Positions 37,464-48,282 of a stretch of 64,000 bases of DNA are shown piece by piece. The notes below the pieces were generated by a model, which saw only the letters and a list, made by a program, of their open reading frames with translations, had not been told where the DNA came from and ran no database searches. A program made the translations under genes and the position numbers. The DNA is taken from NCBI GenBank assembly GCA_035949375.1, contig DASZIG010000103.1, positions 1 through 64,000 on the forward strand. Direction: 5' to 3'. The DNA is from Gp13-AA77 sp035949375 (GTDB lineage: Bacteria > Acidobacteriota > Terriglobia > UBA7540). Position 1 is the first letter of the stretch, and the number at the start of each line of letters is the position of its first letter.

Positions 37464-37972
37464 GAAAGCGAATGACGATCTGCAATTTTGCCGAAAAGAC
37501 CGCTAAAGCCCTCGAAAGCGGCTTGTAAGCAGAGCGGAGGAGCCTCGGGTCGCGCGGAGTGCATGGAGTGGATCGGTTGCTGCGCGCGCCTTCGAGCGGA
37601 GAAAAGTGGGACTGCGTAGCCCCGGAGCTAGCCCCAGCCTTACTCGCTCTGAGGGCAGAAAAAAAAGAATCTAAAATTTTGCAAAACGAAGCCACTAAGT
37701 GCTGTTGAATCAATAAAACTGCCCGAAAAATAGGTCAAAACGAAGTCAAACGAAGCCAACTGCCGCCCCCTCGCCTCCGGCCGGGAATTCACATGGTAAG
37801 CCTCATGCCATCAACATGATAGCTAAGGCTTAGCGGCTAAACTGCGCGCAGACGAGCTGAAAAACGAAGCCAGATTCGCGAGCGGCCCCGCCGAGGCTCT
37901 GGCGGGAGCGCCGTCAGCGAGTCGATGATCTACCGCCGCGGCCGGACGGATGCGCGGTACAATACGTGAATC
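37464..37972. repeat. Long intergenic region with repeated AAAACGAAGCC motifs
   Basis: About 510 bases without a supported gene, with AT-rich patches. The 11-mer AAAACGAAGCC occurs at 37683-37693 and 37861-37871, with one-base variants AAAACGAAGTC (37737-37747) and CAAACGAAGCC (37747-37757). Four copies on one strand within 190 bases is more than expected by chance and suggests a protein-binding or small-repeat array. A TACAAT box (37958-37963) lies 9 bases before the next start codon. Confidence 0.5.
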
Positions 37973-38770
37973 ATGGCGCAAAAGGATTGCCCGGCGTGCG
38001 AGGGCACGGGCTGGAAGCTGGTGGATGTGGGGGGCGTTTCGCGCGCAGAGCGCTGCGATTGCAGCCTGGTGAGCCAGCCGGGCGACCTGCTGCGGCGCTC
38101 CCGGATTCCGCCGCGCTACGAGCACTGCGAGCTCGCGAACTTCGACCTGCGCAAGGACGAGGCCACGGGATCCGTCAATGGTTACCTGGAGCGGGCCAAG
38201 AGCAACGCGACCTATTTCGTGCGGGAGTTTCCCAACGTAGACTGCGGCCTGGTGCTGACGGGCCCAACCGGCGTCGGCAAAACTCACCTGGCGGTGGCGG
38301 TGTTGCGGGGATTGGTCGAGCGCGGTTTCGAGTGCCTCTTCGTGGATTTCCGCGAGCTGCTGCAGCAGATCCGCGAGAGCTACGACGCGGTTTCCGACAC
38401 CACGGAGCTTCGGCTGCTCCAGCCGGTGATCGAGACCGAAGTCCTGCTGCTCGACGAGCTCGTGGCCGCGAATCCCAGCGATTGGGTCAAGGAACGCCTG
38501 GCCTACATCATTAACGCCCGGTACAACCAGAAGAAGGTCATGCTGATTACCACCACGCTCGCCTTCGGCGATGCGGGCCGGGCGGCGGTGGCGGGGCCCG
38601 GCGGCAAGACGCCCTCGGGAGATTCGATTCCGAACCTCGAGCGCTCGCTCGATCAGTTCGGCGTCACGCTCAGCTCGCGGCTTTACGAGATGTGCAAGCC
38701 CATCGAGATTTACGCGCACGACTTCCGCAAAGAGGTAAAGCAGGCGGGCTACCGGTTCTACGCCGACTAG
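37973..38770 (+). CDS. DnaC/IstB-like AAA+ ATPase with N-terminal zinc motif
   Basis: 265 residues. The N-terminus has a DnaJ-like zinc knuckle (CPACEGTGW ... RCDCS). The AAA+ core carries Walker A GPTGVGKTHLAVAVL, Walker B VLLLDEL and an SSRLYEMCKPIEI arginine/sensor region, the layout of helicase-loader proteins of the DnaC family. No IS21-type transposase is adjacent, so it is probably a chromosomal helicase-loader-like protein. It lies directly upstream of a DinG-type helicase, which supports a role in replication or repair. No ribosome-binding site is visible. Confidence 0.85.
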   Translation: MAQKDCPACEGTGWKLVDVGGVSRAERCDCSLVSQPGDLLRRSRIPPRYEHCELANFDLRKDEATGSVNGYLERAKSNATYFVREFPNVDCGLVLTGPTGVGKTHLAVAVLRGLVERGFECLFVDFRELLQQIRESYDAVSDTTELRLLQPVIETEVLLLDELVAANPSDWVKERLAYIINARYNQKKVMLITTTLAFGDAGRAAVAGPGGKTPSGDSIPNLERSLDQFGVTLSSRLYEMCKPIEIYAHDFRKEVKQAGYRFYAD

Positions 38771-38781
38771 CCCCGACGACC

Positions 38782-40761
<1,980 letters not shown>

Positions 40762-40769
40762 GAGACGCT

Positions 40770-41144
40770 GTGTTCGAAGTTGCGATCGATTACACTTTTT
40801 CGGCCGCGCACGCCCTGCGAGACTACAAGGGCTCGCGCGAGAATACCCACGGCCACAACTACAAGGTGCGCGTGTCGGTCGAGGGCGCTGAGTTGGACGC
40901 GGCCGGTTTGCTGGTGGACTTTATCGATCTGCAGAACGCGCTCAAGAGCGTGGTCGACAGGTTCGATCATCAGTTCCTCAACGAAGTGGCGCCGTTCGAC
41001 GAGCTCAACCCGTCGGCCGAAAACATCGCGCGCCACATTTGCGACGAGCTCATGGCGCGGGTGAATCAGAACGGCGCTCGCTTACAGGCCGTGACGGTGT
41101 GGGAGACGGACACGAGCTTCGCCACGTACCGGCCCGACCGGTAG
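40770..41144 (+). CDS. queD: 6-carboxy-5,6,7,8-tetrahydropterin synthase (QueD/PTPS family)
   Basis: 124 residues. Zinc histidines are in FSAAHAL and THGHNY; LVDFIDLQNAL, FDHQFLNE and NPSAENIARHI are standard. The catalytic cysteine expected near residue 24 of QueD is not seen in KGSRENTHGH, so activity could differ (other PTPS subtypes use Glu or other residues). GTG 40770 is used, with TAGGAGACGCT upstream overlapping the helicase stop. Queuosine or folate pathway partners are not in the window. Confidence 0.82.
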   Translation: MFEVAIDYTFSAAHALRDYKGSRENTHGHNYKVRVSVEGAELDAAGLLVDFIDLQNALKSVVDRFDHQFLNEVAPFDELNPSAENIARHICDELMARVNQNGARLQAVTVWETDTSFATYRPDR

Positions 41145-41443
41145 GGACGACTCTCTCTAGTCGCCGTCGCGAAGCTGGAACGGTCAAGGCGATTATCAGC
41201 GCGATAAAGCGAATCGATTGGACTCTGCGAGACCGTATGCGCAGAATAGTATCGAGACTGGAAGACGCATGGACAGCCCTTCACAACTTTCGGCCACCTT
41301 CTCTGCAACTGGTGCAGAGGCCCCGAGCGGCCCCTTCTGCAACCGCTGCGGATCTCCGGCATCCAATACGTAATCGCAAAATCTTAACAAAACAGCCACA
41401 AAATCGATCAGGCCCTTCTTTTATGATCTCTGGGAGGACAACA
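41145..41443. other. Intergenic region with possible tiny gene
   Basis: About 300 bases between queD and a HAD phosphatase gene. Apart from the 34-codon frame listed separately I see no gene and no clear terminator; the last 80 bases are AT-rich and probably contain the phosphatase promoter. Confidence 0.35.
41269..41373 (+). CDS. Possible 34-aa peptide with CxxC motif
   Basis: ATG 41269 opens a 34-residue frame ending FCNRCGSPASNT. A weak GGAAG stands 5 bases upstream. The CNRCGSPA end looks like half of a zinc ribbon, so this could be a real microprotein or a relic. Support is thin. Confidence 0.22.
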   Translation: MDSPSQLSATFSATGAEAPSGPFCNRCGSPASNT

Positions 41444-42304
41444 ATGCAAACGACCGGACAGCCGATTAAGCAATACCTGTTGGCGAGCGACTTCGATCAG
41501 ACCCTCAGCTTCAATGATTCGGGTCTCGTGTTGAGCGAGCTCGTGGGAATACCCGCCAAAGTATTTGAGGCCAAGATCACCACGCTGGCCGTACAAAACT
41601 TGGTGCAGCAGGGCGGAGAGCTTACGTACCTTTTGCTTCACGACTCCGAGTACCGCTCGCGGGTGCGCAAGGAGCACCTGGTGAAAGCCGGGAAAGAGGT
41701 GCGGCTCAAGAAGAACATCCGGCAGCTTTCGGAGATTCTCGACCAGGCGATCGAGGGTTACCGGTTTGACCTGCACGTCATTTCGGCCTCGCCGCAAGAG
41801 GTGATTGAGTCGGCGCTCGCGGACATCATCCCCGCGGCAAACATTCACGGCACGCAGTTGGCCTACGACTCGTCCGGCCAGGTGGCGTCCGTGGTCCGTG
41901 TAAACGCCGGCTACGGCAAGGTGGCGGTGCTCGAAGACCTGCAGCGCTTGTTTCAAGTAGGAGCCGAGCGCGTGATCTACGTGGGCGACGGCAGCTCTGA
42001 CATCCACGTGATGCTTCACGTCAACCGGCGGGACGGATTCACCATCGCAGTGTCGCAGGCGCGGCACATCGCTCAGATCGCAAAGCGCACCGTGTTGAGC
42101 GATGACGCGCTGAGCGTGTTGGTTCCGATCCTCGAAGAGATCGTGGGCTGGGACGCGGCGCGGATTCGCGTCTTCTTCGAGGCGCAAGGCCTGCTCATCC
42201 AGGAATGGGACCGGGTGCGCGCTGACTGGCTCACCATCGCACCGAGCAATCCAGCACCAGAGGCACTCCGCAGCGGAGGTGCGCCCGATGTCAATCTTTC
42301 CTGA
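41444..42304 (+). CDS. HAD-superfamily phosphatase (phosphoserine phosphatase-like)
   Basis: 286 residues. HAD motif I is DFDQTLSFNDSG, motif II SASPQEVIES, and motif III/IV VIYVGDGSSDIHVML. The helical cap between motifs I and II puts it with type IB enzymes such as SerB or PHOSPHO1-like phosphatases. GGGAGGACAACA precedes ATG 41444. The natural substrate is unknown. The stop overlaps the start of the next gene by 17 bases. Confidence 0.85.
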   Translation: MQTTGQPIKQYLLASDFDQTLSFNDSGLVLSELVGIPAKVFEAKITTLAVQNLVQQGGELTYLLLHDSEYRSRVRKEHLVKAGKEVRLKKNIRQLSEILDQAIEGYRFDLHVISASPQEVIESALADIIPAANIHGTQLAYDSSGQVASVVRVNAGYGKVAVLEDLQRLFQVGAERVIYVGDGSSDIHVMLHVNRRDGFTIAVSQARHIAQIAKRTVLSDDALSVLVPILEEIVGWDAARIRVFFEAQGLLIQEWDRVRADWLTIAPSNPAPEALRSGGAPDVNLS

Positions 42305-42521
42305 CGGCCTCGGCTGGGTGGCCACAGTCGTCTTTGCGCTGTCCTACCTGACGAAGGACGCGGCCAAACTGCGCCTGCTGCAGGCGGTGGCCGCCGTGCT
42401 GTGGATGTCGTACGGACTGCTGATCCATGCGCTGCCGGTCATTGTGGCGAACGTGATCGTGACGGGCATGGCGCTCGGGTCTGCCTGGCGCTTGTGGTCG
42501 CGAAGGACTGATACCGCGTAG
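42288..42521 (+). CDS. Small YgjV-like inner-membrane protein
   Basis: 77 residues with three hydrophobic helices (GWVATVVFALSYL, LLQAVAAVLWMSYGLLIHALPVIVANVIVTGMAL). The pattern is that of YgjV-family membrane proteins, whose role is unknown. ATG 42288 lies inside the end of the phosphatase gene; GTG 42279 is an alternative start. Confidence 0.65.
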   Translation: MSIFPDGLGWVATVVFALSYLTKDAAKLRLLQAVAAVLWMSYGLLIHALPVIVANVIVTGMALGSAWRLWSRRTDTA

Positions 42522-42545
42522 GAAACGCGAGCTACGCGGGTCCCA

Positions 42546-45209
42546 CTATTGCTGCCGCAGAGCGACGGTCGGCTCCACGCGCATGGCGCGGCGCGCCGGG
42601 AGATAACAGGCCGCAAGCGCCACCGCGCCCAGGCAGCCCGCCACTGCAGCGAAGGTCAGGGGATCGGTCGCGCTGATGCCGAAGAGCTGGCTGCTCAGGA
42701 ATCGCGTGAGAACGAGCGAAAGGCCCAGCCCAAGGCCGAGCCCCGCAATGGTCAGCCGCAAACCCTGCCCCAGCACCAACCGCACCACGTCGCCCTGCGC
42801 CGCTCCAAGCGCCATGCGGATGCCGATTTCACGCGTGCGCTGCCGCGCGCTGTAGGCGATCACGCCATAGATGCCGATGGTCGCCAGGATCAGGGCCAGC
42901 AGGCCAAAGGCGCCCACAAACGTGCCCGCGATTCGCTTGTTGGCGCTCGCCGCTTCAACGCGTGAGGCGAGACTATCGACGTCAAAGACGGCCAGATCAG
43001 CGTTGAGTTCGTGGACCGACTTCGCAATCGCCGGGGCAAAAGCCATGGGATCGCCGTTGACCCGCACCTGAATGATTGGATGGCTGGTGTAGTTCTGAAA
43101 CAGCGGCACGTAAAGAAAGGGCCGTGGCGATTCGTTCAGCTCGTCGTAGTCGCTGTTGCGCGCGACGCCAACGACGGTGGACCAGTGGCCCTCGGCCCAC
43201 ACCCGTTTTCCGATGGCGTTCTGCCGCGGCCAGTAGCGGTCCACCAGAGCCTGGTTCACCATCGCGACCGCCTGCGAATCGTCAGCATCCTGCGCGGTGA
43301 ATTCTCGTCCCGCCACCAGCGGAATTTCCATCGTGCGCAAGTAATCCGGACCTACAGAGGCGCTGCGGATGTCCATGTCTTCGTGAGGGCGCGGAACGTA
43401 GCCATCGAGCTTCACCATCTCCATGTTCCTCACGAAACCAAGCGGAATGGCGTCGGCCAGAGTCGAGGATCGCACGCCGGGCGTGGCGTTGATCTTCCCG
43501 AGGAGCTGCCGGTCGAATTCAAGACCCTGCGCCCGTGTGTAGCCGGCCGGGAAAACATCGAACGAAGTCACCAGTACGTGCTCGGGATTGAAGCCGGGGT
43601 TAAATCGCTGCGCGCGTCGAAAGCCCCGGATGAAAAGCCCGGCCGCGACCAGCAGAAGCAGCGACAGGGCGAGCTGGGCCACGGCCATCGCGCCCGTGAG
43701 CCGGGCCTTGTTTCTTCCTCCGGAGGCGCTGTTCCCTTCTTCCTTCAGCACTGACGCAGGCGCGAGGCGCGAAGCGCGGACGGCCGGAAGTGCGCCGAAC
43801 ACCACGCCGGTAATCACGGAGAGGATCAGCCCTGCCAGCAGCACGGTGCTGTCGGGATGCAGGCTCAAAGAAATTGGGAAGCTGGTCGCGGGTATGAAGC
43901 CCGCGAAAGTGCCGGCCGACCAGGCCGTGATCAGCATCGCGATTCCGCCGCCCGCGACCGCCAGCAGGAGATTCTCCACCAGAAGCTGCCGCACGATCCG
44001 CCCCCGTCCGGCGCCAATCGACAAACGGATCGCAATCTCGCGGCGCCGCGACACGGACCGCACCAACAGCAGATTCGCCACGTTGGCGCACGCGAGAAGC
44101 AGCACCACGCCGGCAATGGCCATCAGCATGGGCAGCAGGATGTAAAAGTACGCGTTCGCTCCGTTGGGAGCGCGCCAGAGCGGATACAGTTGCACGTCTT
44201 TGTGGCTGAAATGCGAGTCGGGAAATTGCTCGGCCAAGTGCTGCATCAGCAGGTTCAGTTCCTGGCGCGCTTCTTCGGCCGAGACGCCGGGCGCGAGCCT
44301 GCCCTGCATCATCAGCTCGTGGTCGCCGCGATCGTGGAGCCAGTCGTAGGTGGACACCAATTGCTGTTGCATCATCACCGGCACCCAGAGGTCCGTGCGT
44401 AGACCGGTCATCGTGCCCTGAAAAGACGCCGGGGCCACTCCAACGACGGTGAAGGGATGCTGATTCAGGAAGATCGTCCGGCCGATGACATGAGGATCGG
44501 CGCCGAAGCGCTGCTGCCACAGGCCATAGTTCAGGACCGCCACCGGCGCACCGCCGGGTTTCTGGTCTTCGGCCGGCACAAAACCGCGACCGAGCATCGG
44601 GTGGACAAGGAAGACGTCGAAGTAATTGGCGGAGACACTCGCGGCCCACAGCCGCTCCGGCTTTTCCGTGCCCGTCAGGTCTACAGGACGGAAGGCGAAA
44701 GCCGCCAAACCCGAAAAACTCCGGCTCGAATCGCGCAGGTCGACGTAGTCGGGATAGGAAAACTGCCCCGGATCCACGACCGTCCCACCCAGGGTCATGG
44801 AGACAATCCTGCTCGTCTGCGCGGCACCCGGAATCGGATTCAGAAGCGTGGAATTAATCCAACTGAAGATCGTGGTGTTGGCGCCGATACCGAGCGCCAG
44901 CGTGAGAACGGCAAGAGCCGTGAATCCCGGAGTCTTGCGCAGCACTCGCCACCCGTACCGCACGTCCTGCAACAAAGTCTCGAGCGCCGGCAGACCGCGC
45001 CGGTCGCGATAGCTCTCCTTGATCTGCTCCACTCCGCCGAGGCGGATCAGCGCCTGGCGCCGCGCCTCATCCGCAGTCATCCCTTGGCGCAGGTTGTCCT
45101 CGATATGCAGGTTGAGATGACTCTCGATCTCGGCCTCGATCTCGCGCTCACTGTGCTTCGTCGAGAACAGCCCCGCCAAACGCAACACCCACGCACGCAC
45201 CTGCCTCAT
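42546..45209 (-). CDS. ADOP-type ABC permease (FtsX/MacB fold), copy 5
   Basis: 887 residues. Its prefix (SEREIEAEIESHLNLHIEDNLRQGMTADEARRQAL) is of the third type in this window. Then come LTLALGIGANTTIFSWINSTLLNPIPG, two MacB-like domains and two FtsX blocks (LACANVANLLLVRSVSRRREIAIRLSIGAG; TREIGIRMALGAAQGD), ending CYLPARRAMRVEPTVALRQQ. ATG 45209 overlaps the padR stop by 4 bases; longer readings fall inside padR. No ATPase gene adjacent. Confidence 0.9.
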   Translation of the reverse strand: MRQVRAWVLRLAGLFSTKHSEREIEAEIESHLNLHIEDNLRQGMTADEARRQALIRLGGVEQIKESYRDRRGLPALETLLQDVRYGWRVLRKTPGFTALAVLTLALGIGANTTIFSWINSTLLNPIPGAAQTSRIVSMTLGGTVVDPGQFSYPDYVDLRDSSRSFSGLAAFAFRPVDLTGTEKPERLWAASVSANYFDVFLVHPMLGRGFVPAEDQKPGGAPVAVLNYGLWQQRFGADPHVIGRTIFLNQHPFTVVGVAPASFQGTMTGLRTDLWVPVMMQQQLVSTYDWLHDRGDHELMMQGRLAPGVSAEEARQELNLLMQHLAEQFPDSHFSHKDVQLYPLWRAPNGANAYFYILLPMLMAIAGVVLLLACANVANLLLVRSVSRRREIAIRLSIGAGRGRIVRQLLVENLLLAVAGGGIAMLITAWSAGTFAGFIPATSFPISLSLHPDSTVLLAGLILSVITGVVFGALPAVRASRLAPASVLKEEGNSASGGRNKARLTGAMAVAQLALSLLLLVAAGLFIRGFRRAQRFNPGFNPEHVLVTSFDVFPAGYTRAQGLEFDRQLLGKINATPGVRSSTLADAIPLGFVRNMEMVKLDGYVPRPHEDMDIRSASVGPDYLRTMEIPLVAGREFTAQDADDSQAVAMVNQALVDRYWPRQNAIGKRVWAEGHWSTVVGVARNSDYDELNESPRPFLYVPLFQNYTSHPIIQVRVNGDPMAFAPAIAKSVHELNADLAVFDVDSLASRVEAASANKRIAGTFVGAFGLLALILATIGIYGVIAYSARQRTREIGIRMALGAAQGDVVRLVLGQGLRLTIAGLGLGLGLSLVLTRFLSSQLFGISATDPLTFAAVAGCLGAVALAACYLPARRAMRVEPTVALRQQ

Positions 45210-45547
45210 GACTGCTCCTCGGGTGCCAAAAACCGGGCCAGAATCGCGGTGGTCCGCTCCCATTCCCTCGCCTCGCGCTCCACTTGCTTCCGGCCCGCGC
45301 GCGTCAAACGATAGTACTTCGCCTTGCGCTTGTTGTCGGAAAGGCCCCACTCGCCATCAATGTAGCCCTCCTGCTCGAGCTTGAGCAGGGCGGGATAAAT
45401 AGTTCCGTAATTCACCGACAACCGGTCGCCGCTGGTCTGCTCGATGCGCCGGGCGATGCCATAGCCGTGCAACGGCCCCATGCCCTCCAGCGTCTTGAGG
45501 ATCATCAGGGCCAGCGTGCCCTGCCAGACGTCCGCTTTCTGCGCCAT
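45206..45547 (-). CDS. PadR-family transcriptional regulator
   Basis: 113 residues with WQGTLALMILKTLEGMGPLHGYGIARRIEQ, wing VNYGTIYPALLKLEQEGYIDGEWG and NKRKAKYYRLTRAGRKQV. ATG 45547 has AGGAGG upstream; an earlier TTG at 45568 would sit in the operator and is rejected. The protein differs from the other two PadRs in the recognition-helix region, in line with the different operator sequence at this locus. Confidence 0.9.
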   Translation of the reverse strand: MAQKADVWQGTLALMILKTLEGMGPLHGYGIARRIEQTSGDRLSVNYGTIYPALLKLEQEGYIDGEWGLSDNKRKAKYYRLTRAGRKQVEREAREWERTTAILARFLAPEEQS

Positions 45548-45555
45548 ACCCCTCC

Positions 45556-45603
45556 TATTGGGTTCCAATAAGAAGATAGCCCCCTACGTATTGGATTGCA
45601 ATA
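45556..45603 (-). promoter_or_regulatory. Promoter and twin operators of the third padR operon
   Basis: On the minus strand: TTGCAA (45601-45596), 17-bp spacer, TATCTT (45578-45573). Two 15-bp dyads of form TATTGGnTTnCAATA lie at 45556-45570 (perfect, TATTGG-GTT-CCAATA) and 45589-45603. Their centres (45563, 45596) are 33 bp apart, one on the -35 box and one next to the ribosome-binding site. Confidence 0.75.
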
Positions 45604-45678
45604 GGAAAGATAGCGGAAGGCAGGATTGGCGCGGTGGGCCGGCGCTGGCGCGCCCATTTGGGATGTCTGAAGCACCCA

Positions 45679-45787
45679 GGTAGCGAAAGCCAGGTAGCGC
45701 AAAGTTTCGCAGTTCAGAAACTCTGCGGCCTCTCGTAGTTCCCGAAGAGAAGCCGCAGGCTTCGAAAAGCGTGGAGTCTGCGCTACC
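45679..45787. repeat. REP-like palindromic intergenic element
   Basis: Bounded by GGTAGCGCA (45693-45701) and TGCGCTACC (45779-45787), with an internal GAAGCC-GCA-GGCTTC hairpin and a near-duplicate CAGGTAGCGAAA just to the left. Layout resembles the GCGCAGACT...AGTCTGCGC-type intergenic repeats I recall from acidobacterial genomes, here degenerate. Confidence 0.45.
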
Positions 45788-45808
45788 ACTCGTCCCCTGG
45801 CTCGTCCG

Positions 45809-46924
45809 CTACCGCTGGCCGAGGACCTGTTCGAAGAACTCGAGCGCGCGAGGATCGTTCGACTGGCCCAGCCAGAACATGGCGTCTTTGCGAACGACGG
45901 GATTTGAGTTGGAGCGCGCAGCCTCGATCAACAGTGGGACTCCCTCATCTTTGGGGAGCTGGCTCAAGGCGAAGACGGCTTTCTTCTTGACCTCGGTGTT
46001 GGGGTCGCGCTCAATGGCCTCGGTGATGACGCCCTCCGCTCTCTTGCCCGCCTTCTGCGCCAGCCAGAAAATCGCCTGCCCGCGTACGGGGGCGCTCGGG
46101 TCATGATGCGCGGAGTCGATGAGCGCGTCGACGCCTTCCGGCTGCTTGCTCACGGAAAGATCGAACATCAGCTTTTCGCGGAAACGGTCATCGCGGTCGT
46201 CGCGGGCGAGCGACCGGATGGTTTCAAAGCCCGTCTTGCCGCGCGCCGAGGCCATCCAGAAGGCGGCTCGTTCGCGCAGCTTTTCGGGCTGCTCCGGCGT
46301 CACGAAGCGCTTGAGCGCGGCGTCCGCCTCGGGCGCGGCGTGCATCGCGATCGCGGCCAGGGCCCCGTCGCTCACCCGATCGGCGTCCTCGGAGTTTTCG
46401 AGGCCGCCTCCCGAGCCCGTTGTCCCGGTGACCATCGAAGCGAGCAAGGCCACGCTTTCCTGAGGACTAACGCCCGTCAGCCAGTACACGGTGCGTCCGC
46501 CGGCATCGAGCTCGCAGTCCTCGGAAAACATCCGGATTTTCTCGACCGCGCCATTCTCGACGCGGAACAGCACCAGCAAGTCCGGGGTTTCAAGATTGGC
46601 CGTCCGGCTTTCCGAACTGATGTTGGAGCTATAATTTCCGTCCTCCAGCCGGCACTGGCCGCAGAAGCGGACTGACCCGTCGTGGTCGCCGCCGTTACAG
46701 CACGCTTCATAGGCTCCGTTAACCGCCGGCACACCGTAGCCGATCCACGCGGGCGTCGTCTGGGCCTTCACCAGCGTGCCGAATTCGGCGCCCAGACCCG
46801 ATGCCGCCGCGCGCTTCTGCACGCTGCCGTTGACGATCGACGGATTCTGCGCCGCCGCGAGCGCCGCCCCCAGGAGGATCAAAGCCCCCGCCAGAGCCAT
46901 TCGATTGCTGCCATGGATCTTCAT
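45809..46924 (-). CDS. Exported HEAT-repeat protein
   Basis: 371 residues. Signal peptide (MALAGALILLGAALAAAQ), a cysteine-containing N-terminal part (EACCNGG, RFCGQCRLEDGNY) and from about residue 190 at least five HEAT-like repeats (QAIFWLAQKAGKRAEGVITEAIERDPNTEVKKKAVFALSQL). HEAT solenoids bind other proteins. It is the last gene of an operon with an ECF sigma and anti-sigma factor, so it is probably part of an envelope-stress or secretion-related module; the precise role is unknown. Confidence 0.8.
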   Translation of the reverse strand: MKIHGSNRMALAGALILLGAALAAAQNPSIVNGSVQKRAAASGLGAEFGTLVKAQTTPAWIGYGVPAVNGAYEACCNGGDHDGSVRFCGQCRLEDGNYSSNISSESRTANLETPDLLVLFRVENGAVEKIRMFSEDCELDAGGRTVYWLTGVSPQESVALLASMVTGTTGSGGGLENSEDADRVSDGALAAIAMHAAPEADAALKRFVTPEQPEKLRERAAFWMASARGKTGFETIRSLARDDRDDRFREKLMFDLSVSKQPEGVDALIDSAHHDPSAPVRGQAIFWLAQKAGKRAEGVITEAIERDPNTEVKKKAVFALSQLPKDEGVPLLIEAARSNSNPVVRKDAMFWLGQSNDPRALEFFEQVLGQR

Positions 46925-46933
46925 GTGCGCCTC

Positions 46934-48268
46934 TCAATGACTGAGAATCTCCATCATGTAATCGGTGCTTTCTTTCGAATTCATCAAGGCGAGCTTCGAG
47001 ACGATCTCCTTTTTCATCCCGGGATCATTCTCCTTGCGGGCGATCCCCACCAGGGCATGAGCGTTTCCCTGTATGAAGAGCGCGTCAACGACAGTCTTGC
47101 GGGTCTCCGGGTCCATGTTGCTGGAATACATGGCGGCCAGGGCGTCGCCCGTCTGGTCGCCGCCGAGCAGGCCCAGATTGTGAATGGCGTCGCGTTGCAA
47201 CTCGGGATCGCGCTCTGTGCGGGCCACCTCGATCAGCTTCTGCGAGTTCCCGCCTAGAAACAGAGAGTGCAGAATCTCCGCTTTTACCTTGACCGATGAC
47301 TCCTGCTGATAGAGCTGCCAAAGCTGGTCCATGGCGCCGAGCAGGCCGAGCTGATGGATGGCGTCGATCCGCAGTTCGGGAACGGTCTCGCTCTTGGCCG
47401 CTGCGAGCAGCCGGTCACGATCTCCCGACAGCATGAAATCATGGAGGATCTGGCGCTTGACGCTGAGATCGCCGGACGACGCATAGATCTCAGCCAGAGT
47501 CTGCCGGCTATCCTTGCCGCCGAACAGCGCCAGATCGTCGAGCGCCTTCTTCTGCAATTCCGGAGAGGAGTTGCCGCGCGCGATCTGGCCCAGCACCTCG
47601 CGGGCGTGGGGTGAGCCGTTCTGGCTCAGCACGAACAGCGCGCGCTCCTTCAGTTTGTCCGGCTGCGAGCCTTCCAGGAACTTCTGCAGGATCGGGATGG
47701 CTTTCTCGGGGTCGGAATTCATCAGACTGTTGAGCGCCAGCAGTTTCAGATCTTCGTCTGGCTGGTCCTGCACCTGGACATTGCCGCCGTCAGCCGGCCT
47801 CATCTGGATGCGCAGCGCCAGAGCGTCCCTGCGCCACCGGCTCTGCGGATAATCCTTCTGCAGCGTGCTGAGCGTCGCCAGAGCTTCCGCGCGCTCGCCG
47901 AGTTTTTCCTGGGCGTAAGCCTTCCAATACAACGCTTCGTCTGCGTGATCCGCGTGCCGGTTGGCGAGCTCGCCGAATTTGTCGGCGGCGGTCTGCCAAT
48001 GGTGATCGTCGAGCGCCTGGGTGCCCTCTTTGTAGAGCGCATCGCTTTGCGGGTCGGCTTCGGGACTGAAAGCGCTTTCTGCGGCCACCGTCGCCAGGAC
48101 CGGTGCGAGGACCGGCGCGCTCGACTCCGTCGCCGCCGTGAATCCGCTTCCCGCCGTAGGGACGCCGGTCACCTGCCGTCCCCAGGCGGCGTGTGGTGCG
48201 CAGCCGACGAGCGCTACCAAGAAGGCCAGCGCGGTCGTGCGTTTCGAATTGGAAATGTGACTTCGCAT
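46934..48268 (-). CDS. Exported TPR/HEAT-repeat protein, probable lipoprotein
   Basis: 444 residues. N-terminal signal with a cysteine at its end (LAFLVALVGCAPHAAWG), so lipidation is possible. Residues about 70-135 are TPR-like (ALYKEGTQALDDHHWQTAADKFGELANRHADHADEALYWKAYAQEKLG), as in YbgF/BamD-like proteins; the rest is HEAT-like repeats (ILQKFLEGSQPDKLKERALFVLSQNGSPHAREVLGQIARG). ATG 48268 is preferred for its AGGAG; a TTG-type start at 48286 lies in the anti-sigma gene. The next HEAT protein follows after 9 bases. Confidence 0.8.
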   Translation of the reverse strand: MRSHISNSKRTTALAFLVALVGCAPHAAWGRQVTGVPTAGSGFTAATESSAPVLAPVLATVAAESAFSPEADPQSDALYKEGTQALDDHHWQTAADKFGELANRHADHADEALYWKAYAQEKLGERAEALATLSTLQKDYPQSRWRRDALALRIQMRPADGGNVQVQDQPDEDLKLLALNSLMNSDPEKAIPILQKFLEGSQPDKLKERALFVLSQNGSPHAREVLGQIARGNSSPELQKKALDDLALFGGKDSRQTLAEIYASSGDLSVKRQILHDFMLSGDRDRLLAAAKSETVPELRIDAIHQLGLLGAMDQLWQLYQQESSVKVKAEILHSLFLGGNSQKLIEVARTERDPELQRDAIHNLGLLGGDQTGDALAAMYSSNMDPETRKTVVDALFIQGNAHALVGIARKENDPGMKKEIVSKLALMNSKESTDYMMEILSH

Positions 48269-48282
48269 TTGAGTTTCTCCTG

